Below, one piece after another: positions 8,677 to 18,695 of a stretch of 23,282 bases of DNA (its first letter is position 1; each line of letters begins with the position of its first letter). A program made the translations under genes and the position numbers. Source of the DNA: Euprymna scolopes (Eukaryota > Mollusca > Cephalopoda > Sepiida > Sepiolidae); NCBI GenBank assembly GCA_024364805.1, contig CM044505.1, positions 41,596,926-41,620,207 of the forward strand, read 5' to 3'. The notes under the pieces are model-generated. The model was not told the origin of the DNA and did not search any database. It was given only the letters and a program-made list of their open reading frames with translations.

Positions 8677-10680
8677 ATGCTTTGACATTTTATTTTGATT
8701 TGCCATTTAACAGACAATTGGATTTCTAGAACAGATCATGTGAATCCTAAAAAAACTTATCTTTTTACAAATTAATAAGAAACTTCATTTCCATTATAAA
8801 TTATATTTTTCATTGGTATTAATTGAAATTAAATAAAAACCACGGTTTTAAAGATAGAAGCATACAAAAATAATTATAATCAAATTTGTAGTACATATTT
8901 AAAGAATTCCTGCATCATAAATCTTTAAATATTATATCTATTGCTAAACGTTTGAAATGTTATACATTTTGTAGTTAGCACCTGAGTCATAAGACGATAT
9001 ATGATCAATATAAGTGTTGTTTGTGTGAAAGGGTTTGATGTTGCTTGACATGAAACCTCAAATAATCTCAGGTTCTAACATTACTGATGAGTTTCAATCA
9101 AAACAAAGTGGTAAAAGACCAACAGCATATTTGATGATGGTTTCCGCTTCGGAAATTGGAAATAGACAAGAAGTGTTTATCAAAAAACTGTCAACCATTA
9201 TATTTTAGGTCCAATGTATTTGGGAGGGAGGTAATTAATAATTTAATTTTACTGGGTTTTTTATTTAATTATTAACACATGAAAAAATAAAATTTATTTT
9301 TTTAATATAATTTTAATAGTTTTATTTTCATTTTGATATTTTTAAATAGTTTATCTTGAAAATATTTTTTTAAATCTATTAGTTTTCTATAAATAGAAAT
9401 TTAACAAAATTTAAATATATTAGACACAATAACATACCTGATTCAGAATGCCTCTTTTATTCCATTGCACAAGAGAAATTCCTATAGATGACTGTGGAAG
9501 TTTTCTTGTAAATGCCACAAATATAATCATTCCAATCCACCAAACTGCACATATTCATACCAGTCACTCTGGAAACTTGGATTTGAGGCTCTTTTTGGGT
9601 AGTGTTTAATGAGAATGTCTAATAAAACACCCTAGTGAAATCATAAATTCTGCCAATCTAAGCAGTCAAAAATGATGAGAGACTGTTTTGTGACAAATAC
9701 CGCTTGTCAGTTTCCATCTTCAAAACTTGAAACTATGTTCAAGTAGACGGTTTTTCTTTTACCAACAAAGTTGTCGGGTAAGTTTTGGTGGGTGAAAAAA
9801 AATATTATTCTTCTGAAAAGCATAATGAGGTAGAGTAAAAAAGATGATTTTTATTTTATGCCTTTTCATATTGTTTTTATATGAATAATCGAAATAATGT
9901 ATTAATTTTATAATATTTTATCAGTCGTAAAAGAAAATTGGGTAATTTAGTTTCATTAAAAAAGAAAAAGAATGTAGCATCACTGTATTTTGTATCAACT
10001 GGTCGAAATATAAAAAAAATGTCTTAAGAGTTTATTTTAAATGGGAAGTTTATTTTTCTACTCGTTTAATAAATGAATTAATAATAGGAAAAATATTGTA
10101 TAAGTCGTTAAAAAGTAAATATTAGTTCCTTGTTCTTATATGTAAAATCCTTTTATTTGGTTTTAAGAGAAAGCGTTTTTTTTGTTTTTTTTGTAAATGA
10201 CCTTTTCTGTTTTTAAAGAAATAGTCAATACTTTTAATAAATGAGTTAAGTAGATAATAAACGTAACATAAGAAAATTCCAGTATTCAAGATTTACACCA
10301 AAGTTAATGACAGCTACTTTTAGCATCTAAGAATCATGTTGGAAAGCAAAATATTTTATCCATGATTATGATATACAAGTAATATTAACAAAAATAGCTT
10401 TAATATTGCTTTGAAATCAATATAATGTGTTATCAAAAAGCTTGTATCGATGGAGAAATGTAAAATGTTTTGTCATCAATGTTGTAAACAACTGATGATG
10501 TTTTGGTAATTATTAAAAAACTCTCTCCATTTTAATAATCTTTCTGGATGGAATAAATATTTTACAAAAAAATTATATATATCTCATTAATGCAAAAATG
10601 AAAAAGAAAAGTTTGCTAGTCAAAATAAAATATCTATATGTCAGATTTAAAGCTATCGTTGACAAATAAAATGAATCCGC
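8677..10680. other. 2 kb of AT-rich intron, no feature supported
   Basis: Long A/T-only runs (9240-9420, 9890-10120) alternate with ordinary sequence around 9000-9220 and 9430-9790. Neither less AT-rich island holds an open frame with splice signals. An imperfect palindrome of about 24 bp lies near 10474-10497. Confidence 0.45.
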
Positions 10681-10681
10681 C

Positions 10682-10689
10682 TGACGTCA
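10682..10689. promoter_or_regulatory. Perfect CRE palindrome near a TATA-like run
   Basis: TGACGTCA is the full cAMP-response element bound by CREB/ATF proteins. CATATAAATAA begins seven bases downstream, which could pass for a TATA box. No transcript is visible to the right, so promoter activity is speculation. Confidence 0.25.
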
Positions 10690-11039
10690 CTTTGTCATAT
10701 AAATAATTGATATTTATACATGTATTCATTACAACTTGGCCTTACAAACAACTATACAGGAAGGAAACAATTTACAAATTGTGCAGGCTCTGATGTGGTT
10801 GATACAGCTAATGAGAGAACCATTTAGTGAACAATGTTTCTCTAGGCATTATTGTCGGTAATTAAAACAAACCATACGATGGGTAGTAATGTATATTCTT
10901 TAGTGTCCTGTAAAGAGTTCTTCCATTCTAAAAATATCACATATAAGTTTGTTTTTTTAATCAATAAGATTTCAGTGCTGATTATATTAACCTATTCAAT
11001 GATTGCAATATTGATAATGAAGGTATTTGTTTACTAGCA

Positions 11040-11355
11040 GGGAGACCCAACGTTAACCAGGATTGAATTTGGATCAACGACTGTTTCACACTTCCAATAC
11101 CTTTATTGTTATCAAAATTGGTGAAATCGCTCGTTCGCCAATCAAATCAAATTATTGCCTGCTCTAGTCAGGGACCCATTGCAGTGCATTGGGAGGAAGA
11201 TCACATGCCTCTCCACAGTGATTTAGTCATAAATACATTGTAGTCTACATTGCACTGTAGAGAATCTACTACTGATTTTATATAATAACCTGAATTAAAG
11301 TTTAAAATGCAAAACTCAAGTACCATAGTTTGATTGCATTTTAAACAGAAATTCA
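11040..11355. other. Intronic sequence, possibly the start of the repeat that follows
   Basis: Slightly less AT-rich than the flanks (for example 11040-11230) and continuous with the RTE-like tail. It may belong to the same insertion, but no diagnostic motif was found. Confidence 0.3.
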
Positions 11356-11652
11356 TTTTAAACGTGCCCCTGCCTTATCATACCACCTACTATTATTTTT
11401 ATATGCCGGACCCTTCTGCTTGTGTGATGATAAAACTTCTGGAATGCACTTGTAATGTTAAGCTGTATAAAAGTGTTAACTTTGGTCAGAATCGGACTAT
11501 TCCTTCTTTAATTGGATGTTTACCATTATTGATTTTTGACACTTATTAAAAGCATGCCAATATTAAAACTATATAAGAACACTCCCAGGCACATAAGGTG
11601 CATCTGTGTTAAATTTTATGAAAATCGGATCAGTCGTTTTGGTGTCCATAGG

Positions 11653-11709
<57 letters not shown>

Positions 11710-11745
11710 ATGTACTTTTTATATATAAGTAGAGATTTTGAGAAT
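11356..11745 (+). mobile_element. RTE-like LINE or SINE 3' tail ending in CT/CA microsatellite
   Basis: The stretch CTGTGTTAAATTTTATGAAA followed by ATCGG, then TCAGTCGTTTTGG (about 11601-11642), is close to a 3'-end sequence very common in invertebrate RTE-type retroelements and their SINEs (AAATTT-AT-AAAATCGGT-CAG-CGTTT-GG). As in those, it is followed by a simple-repeat tail and a TTTATATATAAGTAGAGAT end. No protein-coding part is visible. The 5' limit is approximate. Confidence 0.5.
11656..11709. repeat. (CT)n-(CA)n compound microsatellite
   Basis: About 21 CT units pass directly into about five AC units. It sits where the RTE-like tail carries its simple-repeat end. Confidence 0.95.
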
Positions 11746-11760
11746 GGTACAGAATGTTAA

Positions 11761-12399
11761 TGGAAGCATTTAAAGAAATCGCATCTTTTAGAAAGTGGTC
11801 CTGACAAAGACTTTGTGCTCACTGAACTTTGTACATGCATAATAATTGATCTATTATATTAAATGCAAATGTTTCAAATTTTATCTTGAAACAATCTTAC
11901 TATTTTGATCAAATTTAGCACAAAGATATTAATACATCCTTGTATAATTGACAAAGAAATAAATTAAGTATACTCTCGAGTTTGGACCACATGATTTAAT
12001 ACAAGTCAGAATTACAAATCTCAAATGTCGAGTTTTATTTATGTATGAGTAAAGAAATCTTGCAATAGCTTTAAATTTCAAAGCTATAATTTTTTTTATC
12101 CTGCGCTTTTTACTTTGTATTAGGATCCTGTTGTGAAGTTTTTTTTTAACATTTTTCATTTTAATTGTTTGCTTCTATATGCTTTATTTTGTTTCCTAAT
12201 TCTAATCGAATTAGAAACGAAACACTTGATCTCTATGTGAGATACGTAGACGTTCAAGTGTTCTGGTAAATTCTTTTCTGCCTCAAATGCTGAGTTAGTA
12301 AAGAAGTGAATAACATTAAGTTTTCGCTCACTAATTGACCAATTGTGTTGTAGTATATCTTTCTTATATTCTATTGGTTTTATCAGAGTCCAGGACAAG
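11761..12399. other. AT-rich intronic sequence, nothing recognised
   Basis: Two adjacent minus-strand open frames of 76 and 80 codons (11929-12159, 12156-12398) overlap by four bases but show lysine- and isoleucine-rich, unfamiliar sequence. I take them as chance ORFs. Confidence 0.4.
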
Positions 12400-12660
12400 A
12401 ATTCATCTAGTCTGGTGAAGTATCCGGCTTAGTGTTGCTACTATAGGCAACATCAATTGGAGAAGGTGCACCATCCCTTGTATAAGACAGTGTTGGGTAG
12501 CCATATTAAAGGGATCTTATTTAGTCTGCTTATACTATAGTCAGGCTTTACTTGTTAGGGGAAGTATCCTTATGCCAAGTTGTCCTAAGACATTGTCTAG
12601 TAGGCATTCAAGTTCTCTCTTAATGTATATGTGTGTGTGTTTCCAAATGCCTAGATAATG
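12400..12660. repeat. Less AT-rich stretch, candidate interspersed repeat
   Basis: Composition shifts towards G and C from about 12400 to 12640 (for example GGAGAAGGTGCACCATCCC) and the stretch ends at a TG-rich run. It contains no open frame. A repeat is likely from the composition step alone. Confidence 0.3.
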
Positions 12661-13584
12661 GCATGCTACCTGTGTATATATGTGTATATATAGGTAGGTA
12701 GTAAACATTCCAAAGTCACAGAAGTGTTTATTTATTTCACATTCATATTGTTTTATTACTTATATATTGTGTCTTACACATGTTTCATTGAATTATAGAA
12801 ATTTACCTAACAAATCTTCAGATATGTAAGTTCCTCGGGGGGGGGATGCAGAAAAAAAAGAGAAAAAATAAAAAGTATATGATTTTTGAACGTGACCACT
12901 TCCTTTTATCATTACTTATCCTTTTCCATCCAAGGGAAAAATCTCTTTTTCCAAAGAAACAATATGAATGTGAAATCAATAAATGCTTCTATGGCTTTGG
13001 AATGTTTACTATCGATATATATGCTCTGAAAGTGTAAATCCATTTTTATTGACCTAAATTGTGAACTGCAAGTATGAAGGGAATGTATATTTTTCTGTTT
13101 ATGACTTAAAGTCAAAGAAAAAAGCAAGCTAACTGGTTTCACCCTCATTCTACTGAGCTGAATTGCAGGATTTAAAATAAAAAAAAGAATGAGGGCTGTG
13201 TCTTAGAAACTAATCATGCCTAATTTTGCAATTATTTGCATTGTTTACAGAAGGGCTGTTTTGAAAGAAAATAGATCGTCTCCAAGCTTTTGAGATAGAA
13301 TAGCAAGTGATCATGACTCAAGATAGTAAATGGTAATGGTTGCACAATTGATTTTTGGAATTTACAGCCAGTATTTGAACACTGTAGTAAATAATGCTTG
13401 ATCACTATAAATATCTGTGCTATTTTTTATATCACAGCCAATTATTTCCTCTTTTCATTCTTAAGAACATTTTGGTTATGCTCATAAAATTTGCCTCTAT
13501 ATTTGTGGAATTTAGTTTTAATGATGTAATGTATAAGCAAATAGAAAATGTGACCTGGAATTACCAATAGCAAATATTTTTGTA
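12661..13584. other. AT-rich intronic sequence with simple repeats
   Basis: Holds an imperfect TGTATATA inverted repeat flanked by TACCT/AGGTA (12669-12698) and a G9 run (12837-12845). No gene is supported. Confidence 0.45.
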
Positions 13585-13840
13585 GGGTTCTTAAAAAAGT
13601 ACTATCTGGGCACATGAAACCTTTAGTTTACTTTTGTTGTGTAGATGACACATTTTATCTCTTCAACACCCAAAGAAAGGCAATTACATTTTTCTCCTTA
13701 CTGAATAACCTGCATACAGCAATAAAATACACTTGTGAAGGAGAGTGTTATTCCACTTTTGCTTTCCTTGATGTATTAGTAACGCAAACCCTATTGATAT
13801 GTTCTTCAATCTATGGTTCCCCACCCCCGCCAAACTTTCA
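13585..13840 (+). mobile_element. Penelope-like element RT fragment (fossil)
   Basis: The plus frame gives MKPLVYFCCVDDTFYLFN, then LLNNLHTAIKYTCEGE, then FAFLDVLVTQ. These match the palm and following region of Penelope-like reverse transcriptases (KPLVY-RYVDDTF, LN-LHP-IKFT-E-E, LPFLDVLV-R), which typically continue to SVYRKPTFTG. Only a short piece remains; the amino-terminal RT part and the GIY-YIG endonuclease are absent. It is broken and abuts a LINE on its right. Confidence 0.75.
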
Positions 13841-14198
13841 CAAAAAACACTCGTCTAGTTGAAACCACTATTAATAATTTCCCCCACTCTTTATCTGTGC
13901 CTAAACCTAAACGTAGATTCCATGCACAAAGCTTCTTTCTTAGAACTGCACACCTGTGGAACTCTCTTCGGTTTCCCTGCTCTCCAGCTGACTACAATAT
14001 AGTCGTCTTCAAGTCCAACGTAAACAAGTTCTTGATAAGCCGTCCCTTTAAGTAATCCAATTTACCAAATTTCCACTTCTAACAATTACGATATTACCCC
14101 ATTGACTACTGTACACTCATCAGCCCTTACCTTCGAGTTGACCTCCAGGCCTTGATAAGTGGTGACTCCTTTGTAAAAAAAAACAAAAAAAAAAAGCC
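13841..14198 (+). pseudogene. 5'-truncated LINE, C-terminus and 3' UTR, family A
   Basis: The frame ending at 14055 reads TRLVETTINNFPHSLSVPKP, then RRFHAQSFFLRTAHLWNSL, then YNIVVFKSNVNKFLISRPFK and a stop. This is the standard C-terminus of many LINE ORF2 proteins (SFFPRTA-LWNSLP, then a short YNL--FKS-VN--L helix). A UTR of about 120 bases follows, ending in GATAAGTGGTGACTCCTTTG and an A-rich tail (14177-14198). The frame and UTR match the minus-strand relic at 3975-5262 (for example GTCGTCTTCAAGTC is shared), so both are one family. Severe 5' truncation is typical of target-primed insertion. The surviving C-terminal frame is open, which suggests it is younger than the minus-strand copy. 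Confidence 0.82.
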
Positions 14199-14370
14199 TC
14201 ACATCGATTGATCATAAACCTAAGTTTACAGGATTATATACTCACTAGGATTCATTTTGTCTTAACAAACAAATTAAAATTTAATTCAGCTCCTAACACA
14301 GAGTCCTCCATGATTTGTTAAAAATTCGATGAAGATATAAGAACCATTACTCGTACTTTGTCCAATAATA

Positions 14371-14417
14371 GCTACCCTGCAGACGTGATTAGGTCAGTCA
14401 TCAAAACGAAAATATCT
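14371..14417 (+). repeat. Direct repeat, copy 1
   Basis: 47 bp beginning GCTACCCTGCAGACGTGATT. It matches 14731-14777 at 39 of 47 positions, with most of the differences transitions. Weaker similarity extends about 20 bp upstream of both copies. Confidence 0.8.
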
Positions 14418-14667
14418 TTGTCCATTAATTGTAATATTACACACGGAACCTACACATTGTATGTAGCCTACGTTGCAATAAACACAAGTAATAACTTGAC
14501 TCCTTTTTTTTTTTTTTAACAACAACCTTTATTTCCGAGTACTTTCTCAAATAAAATGTGATCATGCTCCTTTCTCTCTGACCTCTGGCCTTTCGAATGT
14601 CATTTTGAATGTGCTCTCCTGTCTGTACACACATTCTTTTTTCTAGTCTTTTTCTTTTTCCCTACCG

Positions 14668-14675
14668 TGACGTCA
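14668..14675. promoter_or_regulatory. Perfect CRE palindrome
   Basis: TGACGTCA again, located between the two 47-bp direct repeats. No TATA-like run or transcript is associated with it. Confidence 0.2.
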
Positions 14676-14730
14676 TTTTGTACACAGCTCAGCATTTGCA
14701 ATTCATGCATCCATGCTCTGTTACACAATG

Positions 14731-14777
14731 GCTGCCCTCTAGATGTGATTAGATCAGTCATCAAAAGTAAAGTATCT
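14731..14777 (+). repeat. Direct repeat, copy 2
   Basis: 47 bp beginning GCTGCCCTCTAGATGTGATT, exactly 360 bp from copy 1. It is followed by an A-rich run, so each copy could be the 3' end of a short retroelement. No tRNA-type promoter was seen. Confidence 0.8.
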
Positions 14778-15890
14778 AATTTAAAAAAAAAGAAAACAAA
14801 ATTAAGACATTAGCTAAATGTTCAATTTACATTCGTTTGCCTTGGCTAGAGACAATAAATAAGTGAAAAAGTCAGAAAGTAAATTAACTCAACAGTTAAG
14901 AATTGTTACTTTGCTTCAGATGTGCATGTTGTATTCTTTCATCTTTTGGCATCTTCTCAAAAAGATATTCTACAAGAGTTCAACAACACATACTTAGTAA
15001 AATTAGGAATGGAACATTCAGTGTAATAGATGTTCTAAAAAATACATGGTCTTTCATCACAAGGCATTTGATTTAAAACCTGACATGTGCAATGAATTTC
15101 AGCATTAACTCATTTACCATCTTAAGTCCTGTTCACTCATTATTTCATTTAAGTTTTGGAAACGATCTGTGTTTCTTCAAAATAGCCCTCCCTTTGTAAA
15201 CAGTGGAAGTGCTTGTGAGGATTAGGGATGATTAGTTTCTAAGACCGTCTCTATTGCATATATAGCATATAATGCTTTTTTTTTTATTTTAAATATATGC
15301 ATTTTCTTTTTCACTTTTCAAATCTCTTCATTCAGTTCTGGATAGTAAGGCCAAAACTCGTTGACTAGCCTTTTTTCTTTCACTTTTAATCATGAATGGA
15401 AAACTGTGTAGTATACTTGCAGTAATAAAATTCTGTATCTTCAATAGATATGATAGAGTTTGAATGCAAAATACAATAAATATAATTTCTTCAAATTGAG
15501 AAATTAGACTATAAAAGGACAATAATTCTAAATCTAGGATTCACATATAAATTCTGATTAAAAGCAAAAAAAAAAAAAGAAAGAAAAAAAGACATATACC
15601 ACATGTAAAAAAATGTTTTGGTGTTGAACAATAAAATGCAAAACTTATTGTAGTAGTTACTTAACAATGTTGAACATTGCATCTGCATTTTGTATTCAGA
15701 CTCTTCATGTTTTGTAAATGTCATCTTTAATGAATTGTATCATTCGTTATTAAGGTGGACTCTATATGATTATCATAAAACTGATTCTGAAACAAACATT
15801 CAGAATTCATTTGATGTATTAGACTAGTGAATAAATTCTGCATTGGCTAGAACAATGATCCCAAATTGATCTCTACTGTAGAATCTTTTA
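14778..15890. other. AT-rich intronic sequence, nothing recognised
   Basis: Contains homopolymer A and T runs (14780-14800, 15276-15285, 15567-15590). Two minus-strand open frames (15328-15522, 15509-15724) look like chance ORFs of T-rich composition. Confidence 0.45.
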
Positions 15891-15957
15891 TTAGGTTGGT
15901 ACAAAAATAATGTCGTTTTTTGACATATATAAAAACATTATTTTTGTACCAACCTAA
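15891..15957. mobile_element. Palindromic mariner MITE (MADE1-like), 67 bp
   Basis: Starts TTAGGTTGGTACAAAAATAA and ends with its reverse complement. The outer 23 bases on each side are identical. TTAGGTTGGT-CAAAA is the terminal repeat of mariner elements such as human Hsmar1, whose 80-bp derivative MADE1 has the same two-arms-only design. A TA precedes the left end; the right flank is TT, so one copy of the TA duplication has probably mutated. There is no coding capacity. Perfect outer arms suggest a fairly recent insertion or a shared terminal constraint. Confidence 0.93.
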
Positions 15958-16609
15958 TTGCATATAAAACATACAGGCATTTCATTTTATTTGTATAGAT
16001 TTATTTTCAGATGGATATTTGCAAAATCATTCATTTTTTTTTTTACGTCCACACTCTTTGCATACCTTTCACAAATAAATATGGCTATATAGTTATGAGG
16101 TATTTCTGTTAGTGCTTATATGGATATCTTTATTTGTTTTATACTTTGAATTCTGACCAATTATTTTTTTGTATATGAAGCTTTAGACATTTGGCTTTTA
16201 TCGCTTCATTATTAGTTGTATCAATCATGCAAGTAAAAAAGGAGATGTGCGTGCATTATGTAATGTATCCTTAACTGTTCCGGCAATTAAATATGATCCT
16301 ATGGCTCTATTTCTGAAAGCCACTGATTGCCAAGTAATTGATTGATTTTTGGGTGCCAATCAGGTGATTCTCTTTTCAAGAAAAAGTAAAAAAAAAATAT
16401 TTGCTTGTGAAAATAAACGCAATAACATTCAGATAATATGTAATGTTGGATAAACCAACTCTTGAAACTGCAGATATATTGAATTTCTCCTTCATCTCAT
16501 TTATTATATTTTGAGTTTTTTGTTTGCTTTTAAACCTCAAGTTTGCATTGAATAGCAATCCCCACAATTAGTATGTTTTACTTTTAGTTGTTGTTGGTTT
16601 TTACACCAT
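15958..16609. other. AT-rich intronic sequence, nothing recognised
   Basis: No repeat structure or plausible exon seen. A 63-codon minus frame (16376-16567) is unsupported. Confidence 0.45.
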
Positions 16610-16693
16610 GTCATTAAATAATCCATAGATGGTCGATATGCCGTAAACCAAACCAAAACATACATGTCCACCATCATTGGATCATTTTATGAC
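16610..16693 (+). ncRNA. Pre-miRNA-like hairpin (candidate)
   Basis: The arms 16610-16640 and 16663-16693 fold into a 31-position stem with 25 Watson-Crick pairs, one G-U pair and five single or double mismatches, closing a 22-nt loop. Pairing stops abruptly at both ends, leaving single-stranded flanks. Stem length, scattered small mismatches, loop size and total length (84 nt) are those of an animal miRNA precursor. The 5' arm would give a product around UUAAAUAAUCCAUAGAUGGU and the 3' arm one around CCACCAUCAUUGGAUCAUUU. I recognise no known miRNA seed. The alternative is a small decayed foldback MITE; no terminal duplication is evident. Confidence 0.4.
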
Positions 16694-17170
16694 GAAATCG
16701 TTTGTTTTTGTATGTGATTAATTTGTAGTTTAATTTTAAGTTGAAGAGATTTTTTTTACATACACTACTTTGTCTCTCCAAATGGTTATTCATTTAGTAT
16801 TGGTCAAGCTCAATGCCGCTTAACTTTGGTGATCTAATTAGAACTGGTGTGTCAACATGAATATAGTCGGATTTTTCTTTCAGTTTATTATTTGTTTTTG
16901 CAGTAAAACTTTTTTGCACAATGACATGCAACATTTTAAAAGAAAGTTTCTATAAAATTTACTTAATGTTACCTTGGTTGTTGTATTCTAAAATATTCTG
17001 AAGTGATAATGCTGCCGGATTGTTTGTTATGACAAAATAATAAAATCAACTTAACATACTCATTAAGTTGGACTTGTTGGTTCAAAGAGGAAACATTTCG
17101 TTTATAGTCTATTTTCCCATAAATTAGTATGTATTAGTCACTGGCAGATTTATGCCTTTCAATACAGAAA
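16694..17170. other. AT-rich intronic sequence, nothing recognised
   Basis: No coding or repeat signal was identified. Confidence 0.45.
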
Positions 17171-17260
17171 GAAGGAATGGTGGATTAATGGATACTGTTA
17201 TAGATTATGAGATGGGTTGAGTTCAAATCTTACCAAATCTATTCTCTTCATTTCTGCATT
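17171..17260 (+). mobile_element. tRNA-like SINE head (candidate)
   Basis: GGTGGATTAATGG (A-box-like, about 17179-17191) and GAGTTCAAATC (B-box-like, 17219-17229) sit about 40 bases apart, the usual spacing of a tRNA gene internal promoter. The sequence between them has a tRNA-like length, but stems pair poorly. A moderately GC-richer stretch with GAGGACGCTAGTCTGTCACC follows (17332-17351) and may be the SINE body. The family is unknown. Confidence 0.42.
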
Positions 17261-18660
17261 AATATTGTTGTAAATTATGGAGTCTAATGTTTATATTCAC
17301 CCTTAGAGCGTTAAGCAGAAAACATCTTGAGAGGACGCTAGTCTGTCACCAGTTAGATTCCTCAGTAAGACATGTACTTATTTATACACCTTGTTGAAAG
17401 TGCTCAGACTGGAGTCGTCTTCATGTTGCAAACGCTTATACTATTAACATGTCGAACAAAGCTCTGGTTGGATGAACAGATGTACATGCATCTCAATTAA
17501 GGATAAGCGAGGAAAGGCCAAGCTGAGAAAGACTGAATGATTCAGTCAAAGATTATGGTAGATCAAAACTAATGCAAGTGATAGTTTCATGGAGAAAGTC
17601 ACTTTGTGTCATCAATTCTAACATGCAACCCACATTTGATGTAGAAGACATGTTAAACGAAAGTCAAGTATTTGCATACAGCACCTGATATTCACCAATT
17701 TAACTGCTGACGAAGCTCAACGTTGCTTGACTGCAATAATCTTACAAGAACCAGTGATTTAGCCATAACTAATTGTTGGGAATGATATGAACCTACAGTT
17801 ATGTCCACCCCAACTATGGATGAAATAGCAATTTGTGTTCATTGATTTATATACAATGAATGTCTTACGATATATATTGTTTCAAACCGTCAACATACAA
17901 ATCAAAGCAATCTATCGACATTAATATTTAACCACATTTCATCTTATTTTTTTAATTTAAATTTTTTTGTCTGACTTTGAATTAGTATGATCCAGAATAG
18001 TTGCAGAATAATGTATAGAAAGGTATAAAGTAGCTATATTTATAGGAAATATTCGTACATCAATTTTTAATATATTATTCTTTTGAAATGGGGGGAAAAA
18101 TTACTTCCTCTGTTTAGTAAAGCTTTATAAAGAAATGAAGATGTAATTTTAAAGATTACAGTGCAGCTAAAGTATCAATTATTCCTGTTCTATGTTAGTG
18201 ATTTTGAATAATTAAATGCCAAATAGTCATCACCTACTCCCAAGTCGATAGGTTGCTATTGTTGCTGATCTGAAAATATATTGGTGATTAATTTTATTTG
18301 ATTTAATATTTAGTTGAAAGATTACTTTTTATGATATGAACTTTAATTTGTAATACAATGTTCTTTAAAAAATGATGTCATTTTTCATTAAAAAATGAGC
18401 CATATTCAACTTTAAGTTTAATGCTTATAGCAGTGGAAAAACAACTTGGAATTTTAGTCTATATAACTAAGCACTTGAAATCCTAATATGTTATATAAGT
18501 ATTAAACATTATCAGATATATACCAATTTTATTATTTAGTAATACATTTTAATTTTATATGTATTTTAATATATGCAAAAAGATCTTTCCATTTACCGTA
18601 ACTATAAATATCCAAATAATTATGCTTATTTAGTTCTATTATACAAATAATATTTCAAAA
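17261..18660. other. Intronic sequence, possibly including a SINE body at its start
   Basis: From 17330 to 17830 base composition is closer to balanced than in the flanks, yet no frame stays open and no domain is recognisable. From 17880 on it is plain AT-rich sequence. Confidence 0.4.
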
Positions 18661-18663
18661 TAT

Positions 18664-18664
<1 letters not shown>

Positions 18665-18695
<31 letters not shown>
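18665..18695. repeat. (GT)n-(AT)n microsatellite, left half of the Tc1 target
   Basis: GT units pass into TA units that end exactly at the left end of the Tc1-family element. The right half resumes at 20023. Confidence 0.9.

Noticed and set aside
9083-9115. Hammerhead ribozyme: CTGATGAG then GTTT...AAAC
   Set aside because: No GAAA after the small hairpin and no flanking stems I and III.
11929-12398. Two adjacent minus-strand frames overlapping by four bases, like a translationally coupled pair
   Set aside because: The genome is clearly eukaryotic, the peptides are unfamiliar and lysine/isoleucine-rich, and no splice or promoter signal supports them.
14371-14777. Long terminal repeats of an LTR element
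   Set aside because: The copies are only 47 bp, lack TG...CA ends, and the 313 bases between them show no coding content.
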